From Cinnamomum chago (Eukaryota; Streptophyta; Magnoliopsida; Laurales; Lauraceae), in the NCBI GenBank assembly GCA_038049695.1, contig CP142453.1, positions 130,273,001 to 130,337,000 of the forward strand: DNA of 64,000 nt, read 5' to 3'. The notes under the pieces were generated by a model. It did not search any database and was not told where the DNA came from. It saw nothing but the letters and a program-made list of their open reading frames with translations. Made by a program: the position numbers and the translations under genes. Each line of letters begins with the position of its first letter. The stretch's first letter is position 1. This document shows, piece by piece, positions 41,501 through 47,644 of the stretch.

Positions 41501-44500
41501 AGAAAGCATTCCATTTAACATAACAAAAAAAAAGAGGATAAACACTGGAATACCACGGGTGTGTGGATCTAGAGTATCTCTATCAAACTTGTCTCTACCA
41601 ACTGGAGAGCTTTCTGAAGCATCACTGATCAACGTCAATGACCTGCTATCTATTATCCTGCCAATACACAACAATAATTCTGAGTAAATTCAGTCCAAAA
41701 TACCAAACATCTACTAATCTAAAATTTAAATACGTATAGGGGGTAAAACGGAAATCGACCAGGTCTCTTCAGTCAGTTATAATCCATAGGCGGACAAACA
41801 GAGAACAAGGATATTTACAGCTATTAGAATCCTGTGATTCTAATCGAATTCCCAAGGGCAACAATTCATATCTATGCAATTAATCTTATTTACTAGTGAA
41901 TGCTTGTTTTATTGAATCTGATAATTCAAGCAATTCATCTAGTTGAGGATAGCCATGGCTGAATGGCTAATATTGATAATTGTTTACTTCTTTTTATAAG
42001 TGCATCTACTTTTTAGTTAAAAAAAGAAACATCTTGATAAATCTTGGGGTGTTGGGGAGTATACAAACGTTAAGGAATAGGTCGACTATACTTAGGGGCT
42101 GTTTGGTTGCAAGCAATTGGAGATTTCCTGTTGGGAGCATTTTGGAATTCTCTAAATGTGGTCCCCATGTGGAATTCCAAAATGCTAAATGGCTGTTGGC
42201 ATTTGGACTGCTGGATTTCTGAGAATTTTGTATGGCAGAAGTATCATTTAGAATTCCACTTTTATGAATTCTCCTGAATCAAACAGGGAATTCTGATTTC
42301 TAGTGAGACAAGACCTACAGCAGTTGTCAGGAAATCCCAAACAAGGTGAATTGTCATCACAAATGCTGCAACCAAACAGGCCCTTAAGGAGTTTTGTCCT
42401 TCTACCAAAAAAAAAAAGAAGAAGGGAAGGGAAGGGAAGAGAGGAGGACAAGAGAAGGTGGGCGGGGTTTTGTTGTCCTAAAAATTCTTAAACTTCACGC
42501 TGATGTTTTTTTTATTTTTTATTTAAAGAAAAGAGATATTGCAATTTTTTATTTTCTAACTAACATTTATATCCTAAACATATTTAACTACTCACATATA
42601 TCATTTATGATGTATTAATATATCAATGATGTACCACAATTTTTTTCATTTTCTAAATAACACTGATATCTTAAACATATTTAACTATTCACATATATTT
42701 CATTTATGATATGGTAATATATGTCAATGATGTTTTCCATATGTTTGTATCCTAATATTTTTTGTCAATGTATTGCGGCTACCATAGATGGAAAATGGTT
42801 GGATCATGATTATGAATAACTACTTCTCTAATTTTTCAAATTTTTATTACTTATCATTTTTTTAACAAGAAAAATGAAAAAACCTACGGTTCATGATACG
42901 ACTCATTCAACCCCTTGAATGATTTGCAATATGATTTTGATTTTTAGAACAATGCATATATGAATGCATCATGTACATCATGTATGTATGAGAAACGGAG
43001 AGAGAGCAAAACGATAGATGCATTTTTCCAAACATAGTTCTTTCAATAAGTACCAACCCTTTTTAAACTAAGCACACTTTATTCTTCTGTGTGACTAAAA
43101 CACATGCCAGAATTTGCTTATGACCCATCATGGAATGTCAGTCCAGAAGCCTTGTTTCCTTTTTTCATTTTTTCCCTTGCCACATGAGGGACTCGAACTC
43201 ACACACCCACACAAACACACACATGTCCTTAGCTAGCTGAGCTGCATCCGAGGATGGCAGCCAAGGTGCTTCATTTAAGATTTTGAAGGCAGAGGTTTTT
43301 CACAATAACCAATTTGTCAAAAGTTTTTATATTTTAGAGATTTTTAAGAAAAAAAATCCCCTTAAAATCGAGTAAAACAACCACGGCCAATATTTTAAGA
43401 TTTTTCCCTACTCTTTTACCCTCATTCCACATTATCATGGATATTTGTTATTCCATGATATCATGGAGTGGAATGCAGGTGAAATAAGTTATAAAAAATA
43501 AAATAAAAAATGGATGGAGGCCCTCTGCCGTTGTTTGAAGAGCTTGGGTCCTCTGTCATTTTATTCAATTTTAAGGGATTTTTTTCGTCAAAACCCTTCC
43601 TTTTAAATTACCATTTCAAATTTAAAAAAAATAGAATTACAGAAAAGGCAAGGTCTATGCAAAACACAAAAGAGTGATTTTTTTTATTTTTTATTTTTTG
43701 TGTGCGCGCGGTTCGTGGGTGGATGGGTGGGTGTTTTTTTTGGGGGGTGTGGGGGGCGCACTCTAACCCCTAGTCTAGTCCAGAGGTTCTAGACATTTTA
43801 ACTTCTGACAGCATTTAACAGGTCAGGAATCAGGCAAGAATAAACAGTATCTTTCTGGTAGCATCAAGTATGATACAAAGGTGCAATCTGTTAATACAAA
43901 ACAAATATAAATTCTAGGGTTTTTTTTATATGTAAGAGATTTTTACCTTTTCCAAATTTATTAGCGCAAAAAAAGAACCTAAAATGCAATATGATATGTC
44001 AGATGCACATTGGTTTGAGCCTGGATACAGATTTCCCTATAAAATATGGAGAGAGAGAGAGAGAGAGAGTTTTCTCTAAAAATGGAGAAACAAATTGATA
44101 GCAGTGAGTAACAGTTCATTAAAAAAGCACAACAATTCTTTGCATGAATCATACGACCAAGCAAGAACTCAGCAATTGTAAGGAATTTTACCCCAACCCA
44201 AGTGGATCAACAAATTCCATCCCCCGAGACAAGGAAGGTAAGTGTGTAAGCCCCTTTCGACCTGCCATTCCCTTCTGCTCAATGGGTTGAACAGGCGCTG
44301 TTCTTGTCTCACGCATTTCACGAACCCTACGAGCAAGCTGTTAACAGAAGCATATGCTCAATATATTTTGCACCTTATCAACTCAAGCACAAGCGACATA
44401 TGGTTCACGTTATGATTAAAAAAGAAGAAGAAGAAGAAGAAGTAATGCTCACTTAATTAATTGAGTAGACACGTCAAAACCAAAAGGAAAATGGGTCTTA

Positions 44501-46878
44501 ATGAGGGTGTCCATGGGTATAATATGAATATATAATTATTCGAATATCCAAGTCACCAATTCGAGAAGAAAATGAGTACAGAACCTGTTTGCCTATACAG
44601 GATAAATTACGATTTAGATCCACACATACAGGATCCATAATTTTTAAGAATCACATAGGGACCCTAGTGTGTTCAATCAAGGATCCAGTTCCAGAACCGA
44701 TTCTAGCCATGTACCAAAAAATATATGTTTTAACTTGGATAATCTTGTCGTTTGAGAGTGTAGAAAGGTTGAACCATATTGTCACTTCGAGAATGCCACT
44801 TGTTTAATAAACAAATTTATTTCGAGTGCCACTTATCCAGATGTACTCGTATGAGCCCCACATTTTGTCTTGGTTCTTGGATCCAAATCCAATGTTGACG
44901 ATAAATCCAGATTTCCAATCCAACACATTGGATCCTTGTTCGATCTGGATCCAAAGACAAATCTTATCCTATGCAAAATGGAAAAAGAACCAGATACACC
45001 ATTAGGCGCGCCCCAAACCCAGCCCACTTGCATGATGCATCCCTAGGTACAAATTAGTAAGGATAAAAGGAGAAAGTAGGCATCGTTAAATAAGTAGTAT
45101 TGGAGACTTTGTGAGGAAAGTAGGGTGCCTGGAGTCTACAATGATATCTCAAGAGTGTGATAACTTCGGTCAGGATGGGTCGATTTTACTTGGGGGTGTC
45201 TAATTTTGAGATGGATCAAGGGATAGAGTTGGATTGTAGGAGGATGTTTAAGTTTGGAATGAATATCTCAATTTGAAAATTTGAAGTACCCAAACTTGTA
45301 TGGATTCATATCAATGGAAGCGCTTGCCAGTCAATCAGAGTTATGGGTGTTGGGGAGTTGTGTGGAGCTTTATGTTTAGGAGAGTTTTCCAAGCGTGAAA
45401 CTGAGGGGATTTTCTCTTTTAGGTTCCCTTGACAAAAAAAAATTCAGGTGAAAATTCAACTTAATCCTTCTTTTAAAGGATTTTGGCCCCACAACTCATT
45501 GGAATATACTGCTTATTCTCTCGTTTGGAGGATTATTTTGTCACTGATAGAGGGGGCGTAATGCTGGTCTGCAGTTACAGGCAAATGCTCATCAAGAATA
45601 AACTTATGCAAAGACATTGTTGTGAACGCAGGGTTTGCTTACAGTGTAGAGAACGTAAAATTTGATCCCTTTTTAGATGGTATAAGACAACTGAATTGAT
45701 AGAGCATTTATTTGTTAGCTCTGGTTTCGCAACATGGCTCTAGATAAAATTCATTGCCGTGTTGGCAGTATATGGGTGTTGGTCAGGTTCTTTAGAAAAT
45801 AATCTTCGAAAGTTGAAAGTTTACTCAATTTCAAAAGAGAAGTATGGTGTGACGCCTTGATGGTTCCAGCGGTTGTCCCATGTTCTCTACCAATTCAGAG
45901 AAGGAAAGCCGTAAGGATGAAGGTTTTGGAGTCAGCCAAGGTAAGAATTCCACATTGGGCGTTGTAAATGACTTCAAAAGCTTCATCTTTCCAATTTGGG
46001 AAGTTGAAAGAAGTGCTTCCATGTTGGCAGTGGAGATAAACAGAATAAAAAAGGTTTAATCAATGGCTAGCCCCTCGATCGGGCTTCATAAAATCCTATG
46101 TGGATGGTGCAAGCTAGAGGGAATTGGGGGAACTGATAAGAGATGAAAACAACACAATGTTTTGCTATCTTTTACAGAGGAACGAGATTCGCACAAAACA
46201 GAAATTCTAGCCATCAGAGAAGCATCAAGGAACACTAGATTTCTTCTCTTCTCCCCTTGCAACTTTTCTTCAAAAATAAGAAGCCAAAATCCAAAAGTTC
46301 TACTAACATCATTCAAATCCATCTCTCTCCTAATGGAATTAGGATCGTTACAAAAATTCGCATGGCCTGTTTGCAAGAACACAAATTCAAGACCCAAAAA
46401 AACACTTTTTTTTCCGATCGAGAAGACAAATCCACGGATCTAACAACCAAAACCTAATCCACGAACCAAAACAATCACATACCTCAGTCTCATCAACTCG
46501 CTTCCAGCAATCAGGCTCAACACCCTGCCACGCTCCATCGCCCGAATCGCTTCTTCCTCCCCTCCTCGCAGCGGCCGGAGTCCGTCCCTTCGCCGCATAG
46601 CCTGGATCCTTCGTCGAGTCCTCGTCTCCGGAGGAGATGCTGAGCAGCTCCACCTCAGAATCGTCGTCGTCATCAGCCGTATTCCGGCGAGCGTTAGGTT
46701 TTTTGGATGCGGCGTTCGTCGCGTTCGAGAACTGAGGAGGCGGAGGCGCCCGGACGAGATTTACGACGGGCTTCGAGCCCTTCGACGGCCTCTGGTAGCT
46801 TACATTCCTCTGCGATTGCTCCTTCAAAGCCATCTGCAGAAGTTCGTCTTCGTCGATGTCGTCACTGTCGGTCGACAT
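14474..46878 (-). CDS. SEC5: Exocyst complex subunit SEC5, 21 coding exons
   Basis: SEC5 is one of eight subunits of the exocyst, which tethers post-Golgi vesicles to the plasma membrane during cell growth, cytokinesis and wall deposition. Twenty-one exons joined at GT-AG borders keep frame throughout and give 1086 residues, against about 1090 in Arabidopsis SEC5A. The N-terminus (MSTDSDDIDEDELLQMALKE), an acidic run DDDDDSEVELL near residue 70, LARRVREMRE after exon 1, KLFLSHIHQDTPAADLESGA in exon 4 and YIRRLTAVIIHHIPAFW in exon 10 are plant SEC5 signatures, as remembered. The start at 46878 was chosen for this N-terminus and for the TATA box about 115 bp upstream; an in-frame Met at 47103 lies upstream of that box. 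Introns total about 29 kb; the largest (intron 16) is 8.4 kb. Most are inflated by transposons. No frame break is visible. Confidence 0.95.
14934..14997. repeat. (GA)n microsatellite in SEC5 intron 20
   Basis: About 32 uninterrupted AG units. Likely length-polymorphic. Confidence 0.95.
15152..15367 (-). CDS. SEC5: SEC5 exon 20 (residues 945-1016)
   Basis: Encodes LEYFETILNTYFTPDAREAL and RRPTRGSEDALSDDRQQGM, ending PDDLI before donor GTAAGA. Acceptor TTGCAG. Confidence 0.95.
15517..15666 (-). CDS. SEC5: SEC5 exon 19 (residues 895-944)
   Basis: Encodes VFAGAKPLLEKTLGILVEGL and SLDANGFCQIMLE. Acceptor TTGCAG, donor GTGAAT. Confidence 0.95.
15667..17633. other. SEC5 intron 18
   Basis: Nearly 2 kb with no gene. 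A relic resembling the hAT MITE family (GATGCC.AGATAC) lies near 16446-16560, and a half MITE with GGCTCGTTTGTTTGCATGG near 16960. The rest shows nothing recognisable. Confidence 0.5.
17634..17690 (-). CDS. SEC5: SEC5 exon 18 (residues 876-894)
   Basis: A 57-nt exon encoding GVRDAAVELLHTLISVHAE. Acceptor TTGCAG, donor GTATTA. Both ends are phase 0. Confidence 0.93.
17794..17871 (-). CDS. SEC5: SEC5 exon 17 (residues 850-875)
   Basis: A 78-nt exon encoding AKLMRSAATNYLLDGGIQWG and GAPAIK. Acceptor TTTAG, donor GTATGA. Found by the family sequence and flanking splice sites. Confidence 0.92.
17985..18696. mobile_element. Probable hAT-like element in SEC5 intron 16
   Basis: About 700 bp with imperfect terminal inverted repeats (TTAGGGATGTAAGAG and, read inward from the right, TTGGGGTGTAAAGAG). 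The interior is full of AGCTCGAG/GAGCTTGAG words, a common signature of plant hAT MITEs. It contains two small tandem duplications (18190-18262, 43-bp period; 18619-18664, about 23-bp period). No clear target duplication. Confidence 0.5.
18190..18262. repeat. Tandem duplication, 43-bp period
   Basis: AAAAGGGTAATAATACTAAA is repeated exactly after 43 bp, next to AAAT repeats. Confidence 0.85.
19564..19705. mobile_element. 142-bp hAT MITE with exact 8-bp target duplication
   Basis: Flanked by TAAATAAG at 19556-19563 and 19706-19713. Ends are inverted repeats CTATGATGCCCAGATAC and, from the right, CTATGATGCACGGATAC. Degenerate relatives occur near 9352-9440 and 16446. Nested in the larger element at 19265. 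Confidence 0.8.
19820..20044. mobile_element. Probable GC-rich MITE nested in copy A
   Basis: About 225 bp, distinctly GC-richer than its surroundings. Ends are inverted repeats AAGGGGGCATTTGTGCA and, from the right, CAGGGTGCATTTGTGTA. Flanks ACTTCTTT and ACTTCAAG could be a decayed 8-bp duplication. The corresponding place in copy B (41826-42951) lacks it. Confidence 0.55.
20491..22800 (-). pseudogene. RTE-clade LINE, 5'-truncated and dead (reverse transcriptase C-terminal half)
   Basis: On the minus strand, broken frames keep reverse transcriptase landmarks in order: KERWKEYFSMLLNED, DDIPIEVWKCLGEVGE, FIDIEKAYDRV, GLHQGLALSPYLF, FKISRTKTEYMVCNFS, and the tail VAEMVMLRWMCCKTSNDRIR. The catalytic FADD is changed to FANV, frames are shifted, and a 12-bp in-frame duplication gives MDEVIMDEV, so it is inactive. 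The 3' end is a run of TGA triplets (plus strand 20491-20512), as in RTE elements. A 14-bp duplication ATGATCCAATGACT flanks the whole composite (20477-20490 and 23941-23954). Inserted in SEC5 intron 16, same strand as SEC5. Interrupted by the element at 21941. Confidence 0.88.
21941..22558. mobile_element. Mutator-like non-autonomous element inside the RTE reading frame
   Basis: A 618-bp insertion splits the RTE between PDD and DIPIEVW. Flanks ATGTCATCTG (21931-21940) and ATGGTCATCTG (22559-22569) are a 10-11 bp target duplication. Ends are inverted repeats GGATGAAAATAGC. Both ends are rich in GCGGC/GCTACG words. A related terminus occurs near 40970-41060. The 9-11 bp duplication suggests the Mutator superfamily. 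Confidence 0.75.
22801..23938. mobile_element. DNA transposon (probable hAT) at the RTE 5' junction
   Basis: A 1138-bp insertion flanked by exact ACATGATC at 22793-22800 and 23939-23946. Both ends are very rich in GGCGCG/AGGCGC words in inverted arrangement (left AGGCGCAAGGCGCG; right CGCCTTGCGCAAAGG), a pattern common in plant MITEs. The interior (about 23100-23650) is pyrimidine-rich with TGCTGC and long T runs; its reading frames are low-complexity and not genes. Confidence 0.7.
24591..24637. repeat. Hairpin formed by opposed LTR-end fragments
   Basis: GAGGTCTATCT, an 8-nt bulge, GCATCATT, then ATGATGC and AGATAGACCTC form a long stem. Both arms match the end of the LTR at 24924-25267, in opposite orientations. 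Confidence 0.7.
24924..25267 (-). mobile_element. LTR of a small LTR retrotransposon, rearranged copy
   Basis: On the minus strand a 344-bp segment begins TGATGTAGATAGACC and ends GCCTGCATCA, the TG...CA form of an LTR with mirrored ends. Two bases downstream is TAGTATCAAAGC, matching the usual initiator-Met tRNA primer site TGGTATCAGAGC at 10 of 12. About 280 bp of non-coding sequence follows, and near 24591-24660 LTR-end fragments recur in both orientations instead of a normal second LTR. It may be a TRIM-type element that has been rearranged. Confidence 0.6.
26291..26384 (-). CDS. SEC5: SEC5 exon 16 (residues 818-849)
   Basis: Encodes EKGEGDSDVQDLVLSFAALE and ends EQYTYAK before donor GTATAA. 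Acceptor CTATAG. The 8.4-kb intron follows. Confidence 0.93.
26706..26931 (-). CDS. SEC5: SEC5 exon 15 (residues 743-818)
   Basis: Encodes YLERMGGEQSMSRSNKET, then SHQKLLMILSNIGFCKDQLS and ELYNKYKHIWLQPR. Acceptor CTCAG, donor GTATTA. Confidence 0.94.
27060..27172 (-). CDS. SEC5: SEC5 exon 14 (residues 705-743)
   Basis: Encodes MIQNMNEATMSNAMFLQ and KETVRLAFLNCFLDFAG. Acceptor TTTAG, donor GTATCC, enters in phase 2 and leaves in phase 1. Confidence 0.93.
27856..28066 (-). CDS. SEC5: SEC5 exon 13 (residues 635-705)
   Basis: Encodes VKTLRILQSEIMKIYILRLC and LERNKSPYTISFLPLAF, ending DQIN plus two bases before donor GTAAGT. Separated from exon 12 by only 76 nt. Confidence 0.94.
28143..28269 (-). 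CDS. SEC5: SEC5 exon 12 (residues 593-635)
   Basis: Encodes VFNTFRDLEESNILRPYMSD and EISKACQAIEGKEAAAPST, phase 1 at its end. Acceptor ATGCAG, donor GTAGCT. Confidence 0.94.
28270..29782. other. SEC5 intron 11
   Basis: No gene or clear transposon. It contains an exact 40-bp tandem duplication at 28799-28879 (TTAAGAAAAAGGTGTTTCCC repeated). Confidence 0.6.
28799..28879. repeat. Exact tandem duplication, 40-bp period
   Basis: Two identical copies of a 40-bp unit beginning TTAAGAAAAAGG at 28801 and 28841. Likely a recent slippage event. Confidence 0.92.
29783..29923 (-). CDS. SEC5: SEC5 exon 11 (residues 546-592)
   Basis: Begins SSQGSETIV and ends with HSLDEVEEMVHNTISAYESK. Acceptor ATGCAG, donor GTATAG. 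The first half is the variable, low-conservation stretch of SEC5. Both ends are phase 0. Confidence 0.9.
29924..32950. other. SEC5 intron 10
   Basis: A 3-kb AT-rich intron without a recognisable gene or bounded transposon; it has A- and T-runs only. Confidence 0.5.
32951..33139 (-). CDS. SEC5: SEC5 exon 10 (residues 483-545)
   Basis: Begins SDVDYSLLLG and contains YIRRLTAVIIHHIPAFWR, ending SGKFAK before donor GTATTT. Of two nearby AGs, only TATCAG (just right of 33139) keeps frame. Confidence 0.92.
33203..33235 (-). mobile_element. Very short RTE LINE 3'-end insertion
   Basis: On the minus strand, GGGACAAGGCTTTGATGATG followed by further TGA repeats matches the 3' terminus of the RTE at 20491 (GGGGCAAGGTTTTGATGATG). 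Only about 30 bp are present, so this looks like an extremely 5'-truncated insertion in intron 9. Confidence 0.5.
33696..33833 (-). CDS. SEC5: SEC5 exon 9 (residues 437-482)
   Basis: Encodes NRRIRGLLERCTLDHEARME and ends QQNSNKS before donor GTAAGT. Acceptor TGGCAG. Confidence 0.94.
33983..34057 (-). CDS. SEC5: SEC5 exon 8 (residues 412-436)
   Basis: A 75-nt exon encoding LENTVRLLLELEPDSDPVWH and ending NIQ. Acceptor ACTAG, donor GTTAGC. It has no start codon, so start-based gene scans miss it. Confidence 0.93.
34531..35673. mobile_element. 1.14-kb foldback element, palindromic along its whole length
   Basis: Begins TAATGTAATGGTCTCAA and ends with its reverse complement. The two arms, about 560 bp each, pair almost to the centre near 35090: TTTGTCTTTTGAG, GCATTATGATGTAAACCCC, ATATGTCCTGG, GACAAAGACCAA and GTTATCTTCTGC(G/T)TGTCTT all recur inverted in order. 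A (GA)n run at 35480-35518 faces a shorter CT run in the left arm. No transposase. It lies in SEC5 intron 7, so the pre-mRNA would carry a long hairpin. A fragment of its terminus recurs at 35741-35760. No target duplication seen. Confidence 0.85.
35480..35518. repeat. (GA)n microsatellite within the foldback element
   Basis: About 19 AG units in the right arm; the left arm has a shorter (CT)n at 34627-34641. Confidence 0.9.
36400..36504 (-). CDS. SEC5: SEC5 exon 7 (residues 377-411)
   Basis: Encodes VGILKRVLEEVEKVMQEFKG and ends DDPQINLAD before donor GTATGC. Acceptor TTTCAG. Phase 0 at both ends. Confidence 0.95.
36505..39533. other. SEC5 intron 6
   Basis: Three kb holding an Au-type SINE (37885-38014). 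Otherwise no gene; the small reading frames show no known domain. Confidence 0.55.
37885..38014 (-). mobile_element. Au-type tRNA-derived SINE
   Basis: On the minus strand it starts GGGCGGGCCTTGGCGGTAAG (A-box region), continues with GTCACGGGTTCGAAACG (B box) and the Au-family body GTAAGGCTGCGTACA and GACCCTCCCCAGACC, and ends in a CTTTTT tail. The usual GCATAGTGGGAGC segment near the 3' end is missing, so it is internally shortened. Flanks on the plus strand TCAGACACAAA (37874-37884) and TCAGACACGAA (38025-38035) suggest a target duplication. Confidence 0.85.
39534..39692 (-). CDS. SEC5: SEC5 exon 6 (residues 324-376)
   Basis: Encodes VQTEKIRSVQGMLQRFRTLF and ends KSIALPSH. Donor is GTACAT, chosen because the next exon then resumes VGILKRVLEE in frame; reading through the donor breaks the homology. 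Confidence 0.9.
39781..39908 (-). CDS. SEC5: SEC5 exon 5 (residues 281-323)
   Basis: Encodes DIESKLRRIEEDPEGAGTAH and ends LFERQ before donor GTGACA, phase 0. Acceptor CTGCAG. Confidence 0.94.
40129..40311 (-). mobile_element. tRNA-derived SINE with exact 15-bp target duplication
   Basis: On the minus strand it opens GGGTCATTGCTTTGGTGCAA (A-box region TTTGGTGCAATGG) with a B box ACAGGTTCGAGACTTG about 45 bp later, followed by a non-tRNA body. Flanked by ATAAACAAAAATATT at 40114-40128 and 40312-40326, identical copies, so the insertion is fairly recent. It lies 56 bp inside intron 4 from the exon-4 donor. Non-coding; would be transcribed by RNA polymerase III if active. Confidence 0.87.
40368..40562 (-). 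CDS. SEC5: SEC5 exon 4 (residues 216-281)
   Basis: Encodes VKLMYFAEDFDAKLFLSHIH and, later, LKTDLKGRTQQKKQ and NFDCFVSCKTTID. Acceptor TGCAG, donor GTATGC, leaving phase 1. A SINE (40129-40311) sits about 56 bp beyond its donor. Confidence 0.95.
40970..41100. mobile_element. Partial relative of the Mutator-like element at 21941
   Basis: AAAATAGCAGTTGCAGC and GCTACGTAGCGGACGATAC match terminal sequences of the 618-bp element in intron 16. The other end is not visible here. In SEC5 intron 3. Confidence 0.45.
41554..41657 (-). CDS. SEC5: SEC5 exon 3 (residues 181-216)
   Basis: Encodes IIDSRSLTLIS and ends DPHTR. Acceptor GGCAG, donor GTATTC. It enters in phase 2 and leaves in phase 1. Confidence 0.93.
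41826..42951 (+). mobile_element. ~1.1-kb dispersed element (copy B), interrupted by a Tourist MITE
   Basis: Shares with copy A (19265) the left part ending ATAGCCATGGCTGAATGGC, the AT-rich middle, CCATAGATGGAAAATGG with TGAATAACTACTTC, and the end GATTTTTAGAACAAT. The MITE at 42095 is nested. Within SEC5 intron 2. Confidence 0.6.
42095..42383. mobile_element. Tourist-like (PIF/Harbinger) MITE with TTA target duplication
   Basis: A 289-bp element flanked by TTA at 42092-42094 and 42384-42386. Terminal inverted repeats are GGGGCTGTTTGGTTGCA and, from the right, GGGCCTGTTTGGTTGCA. TTA duplication plus this terminus is characteristic of Tourist MITEs. No coding capacity. Confidence 0.83.
43176..43266 (-). 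mobile_element. Probable tRNA-derived SINE fragment
   Basis: On the minus strand GATGCAGCTCAGCTAGCTAA resembles a tRNA A box and GAGTTCGAGTCCCTC a B box, with a GTGTGT spacer between and a purine-rich tail. Full boundaries and target duplication were not found. In SEC5 intron 2. Confidence 0.5.
44192..44337 (-). CDS. SEC5: SEC5 exon 2 (residues 133-181)
   Basis: Begins LARRVREMRETRTAPV after an AACAG acceptor and ends in DPLGLG across donor GTAAAA, phase 2. Confidence 0.94.
44338..46482. other. SEC5 intron 1
   Basis: About 2.1 kb with no recognisable gene or bounded transposon; a (GAA)n run occurs near 44424. Confidence 0.5.
46483..46878 (-). CDS. SEC5: SEC5 exon 1 (residues 1-132)
   Basis: Starts at ATG 46878-46876 and ends ...RVDETE before donor GTATGTG, phase 0. 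It encodes the disordered N-terminus: charged start, PPPP stretch, acidic run, and an Ala/Arg/Gly-rich segment. Much more GC-rich than the other exons. Confidence 0.95.
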
Positions 46879-46990
46879 TTTCTGTTCTCTCTCGCACGCA
46901 GATATGGAAAGTAGAAAAAAAGAAAAAGCAGAAGAGGAAGGAAGGAGACGAAACTGGATCCGAACAGAGGGGAGACTGGTGTGAACTCGG

Positions 46991-46998
46991 CTTTTATA
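46991..46998 (-). promoter_or_regulatory. SEC5: SEC5 TATA box
   Basis: The minus strand reads CCCTATAAAAGCC, a consensus TATA box about 115 bp upstream of the chosen ATG. Transcription would start near 46960, giving a leader of about 80 nt. It excludes the upstream in-frame Met at 47103. Confidence 0.75.
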
Positions 46999-47273
46999 GG
47001 GTGAATGAGGGCCGTTGAAGTATGTGATCGTTCGTGGTGTGGCCCATCTGATCAGTGGTTTGGATTGTTGGTTGTGGCCCCTGGAAGCTGTGATGGCTGA
47101 CACGTTGGGAGTTTGGGGTTTTCCCGTAGCGAGTGGAGCGGCTGCTGGGACGAATAGTCAGTTTGCGGGGAAGACATGCGGTAACTTTTGTGTCGCCCAC
47201 CGAATAATGGATATCGAGAGAGTAAGTGTATTCGACAGCTAAGCAAATAAAAATCGACGTTGATAACTATCTC

Positions 47274-47279
<6 letters not shown>

Positions 47280-47336
<57 letters not shown>

Positions 47337-47517
47337 TTGTTGTCGTCGTCGTCGTCGTCGTCGTCGTCGGAGGGTTCCCAACCGGATAAATCCCTCCGGG
47401 CCCATAGGGAAGCCGGATAAATCCCATGTAGCCCTAGTGTGGTAACGGAGTTTCGAACCCCCAACCTCCGGGAGCAAACCGTGGTCCTAGGCCAACTAAG
47501 CTACCCCTTGGGGTTAC
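47280..47517 (-). mobile_element. tRNA-derived SINE with long poly(A) tail, 400 bp upstream of SEC5
   Basis: Minus strand: AACCCCAAGGGGTAGCTTAG (A box TAGCTTAGTTGGCC), then GGGGGTTCGAAACTCC (B box), a body with two GGGATTTATCCGG motifs, a GAC-triplet run, and a poly(A) tail of about 55 (T run on the plus strand to 47335). Flanked by CTATCTCTGCCTT (47267-47279) and CTATCTCTGTCTT (47518-47530), a 13-bp duplication with one mismatch. Confidence 0.85.
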
Positions 47518-47644
47518 CTATCTCTGTCTTGTCAATATGGTTCTAGATATCGCACCAACATTATAAAAAAAATTTTGACGTTTGAAATTACATTTTCTTT
47601 TAGATTAATCAAACTAATCTCTTTTTAATCATCCACAGTGGATA

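Noticed and set aside
46879..47103. Upstream in-frame Met extending SEC5 by 75 residues
   Set aside because: The extension crosses the TATA box and does not look like SEC5; the start at 46878 gives the family N-terminus.
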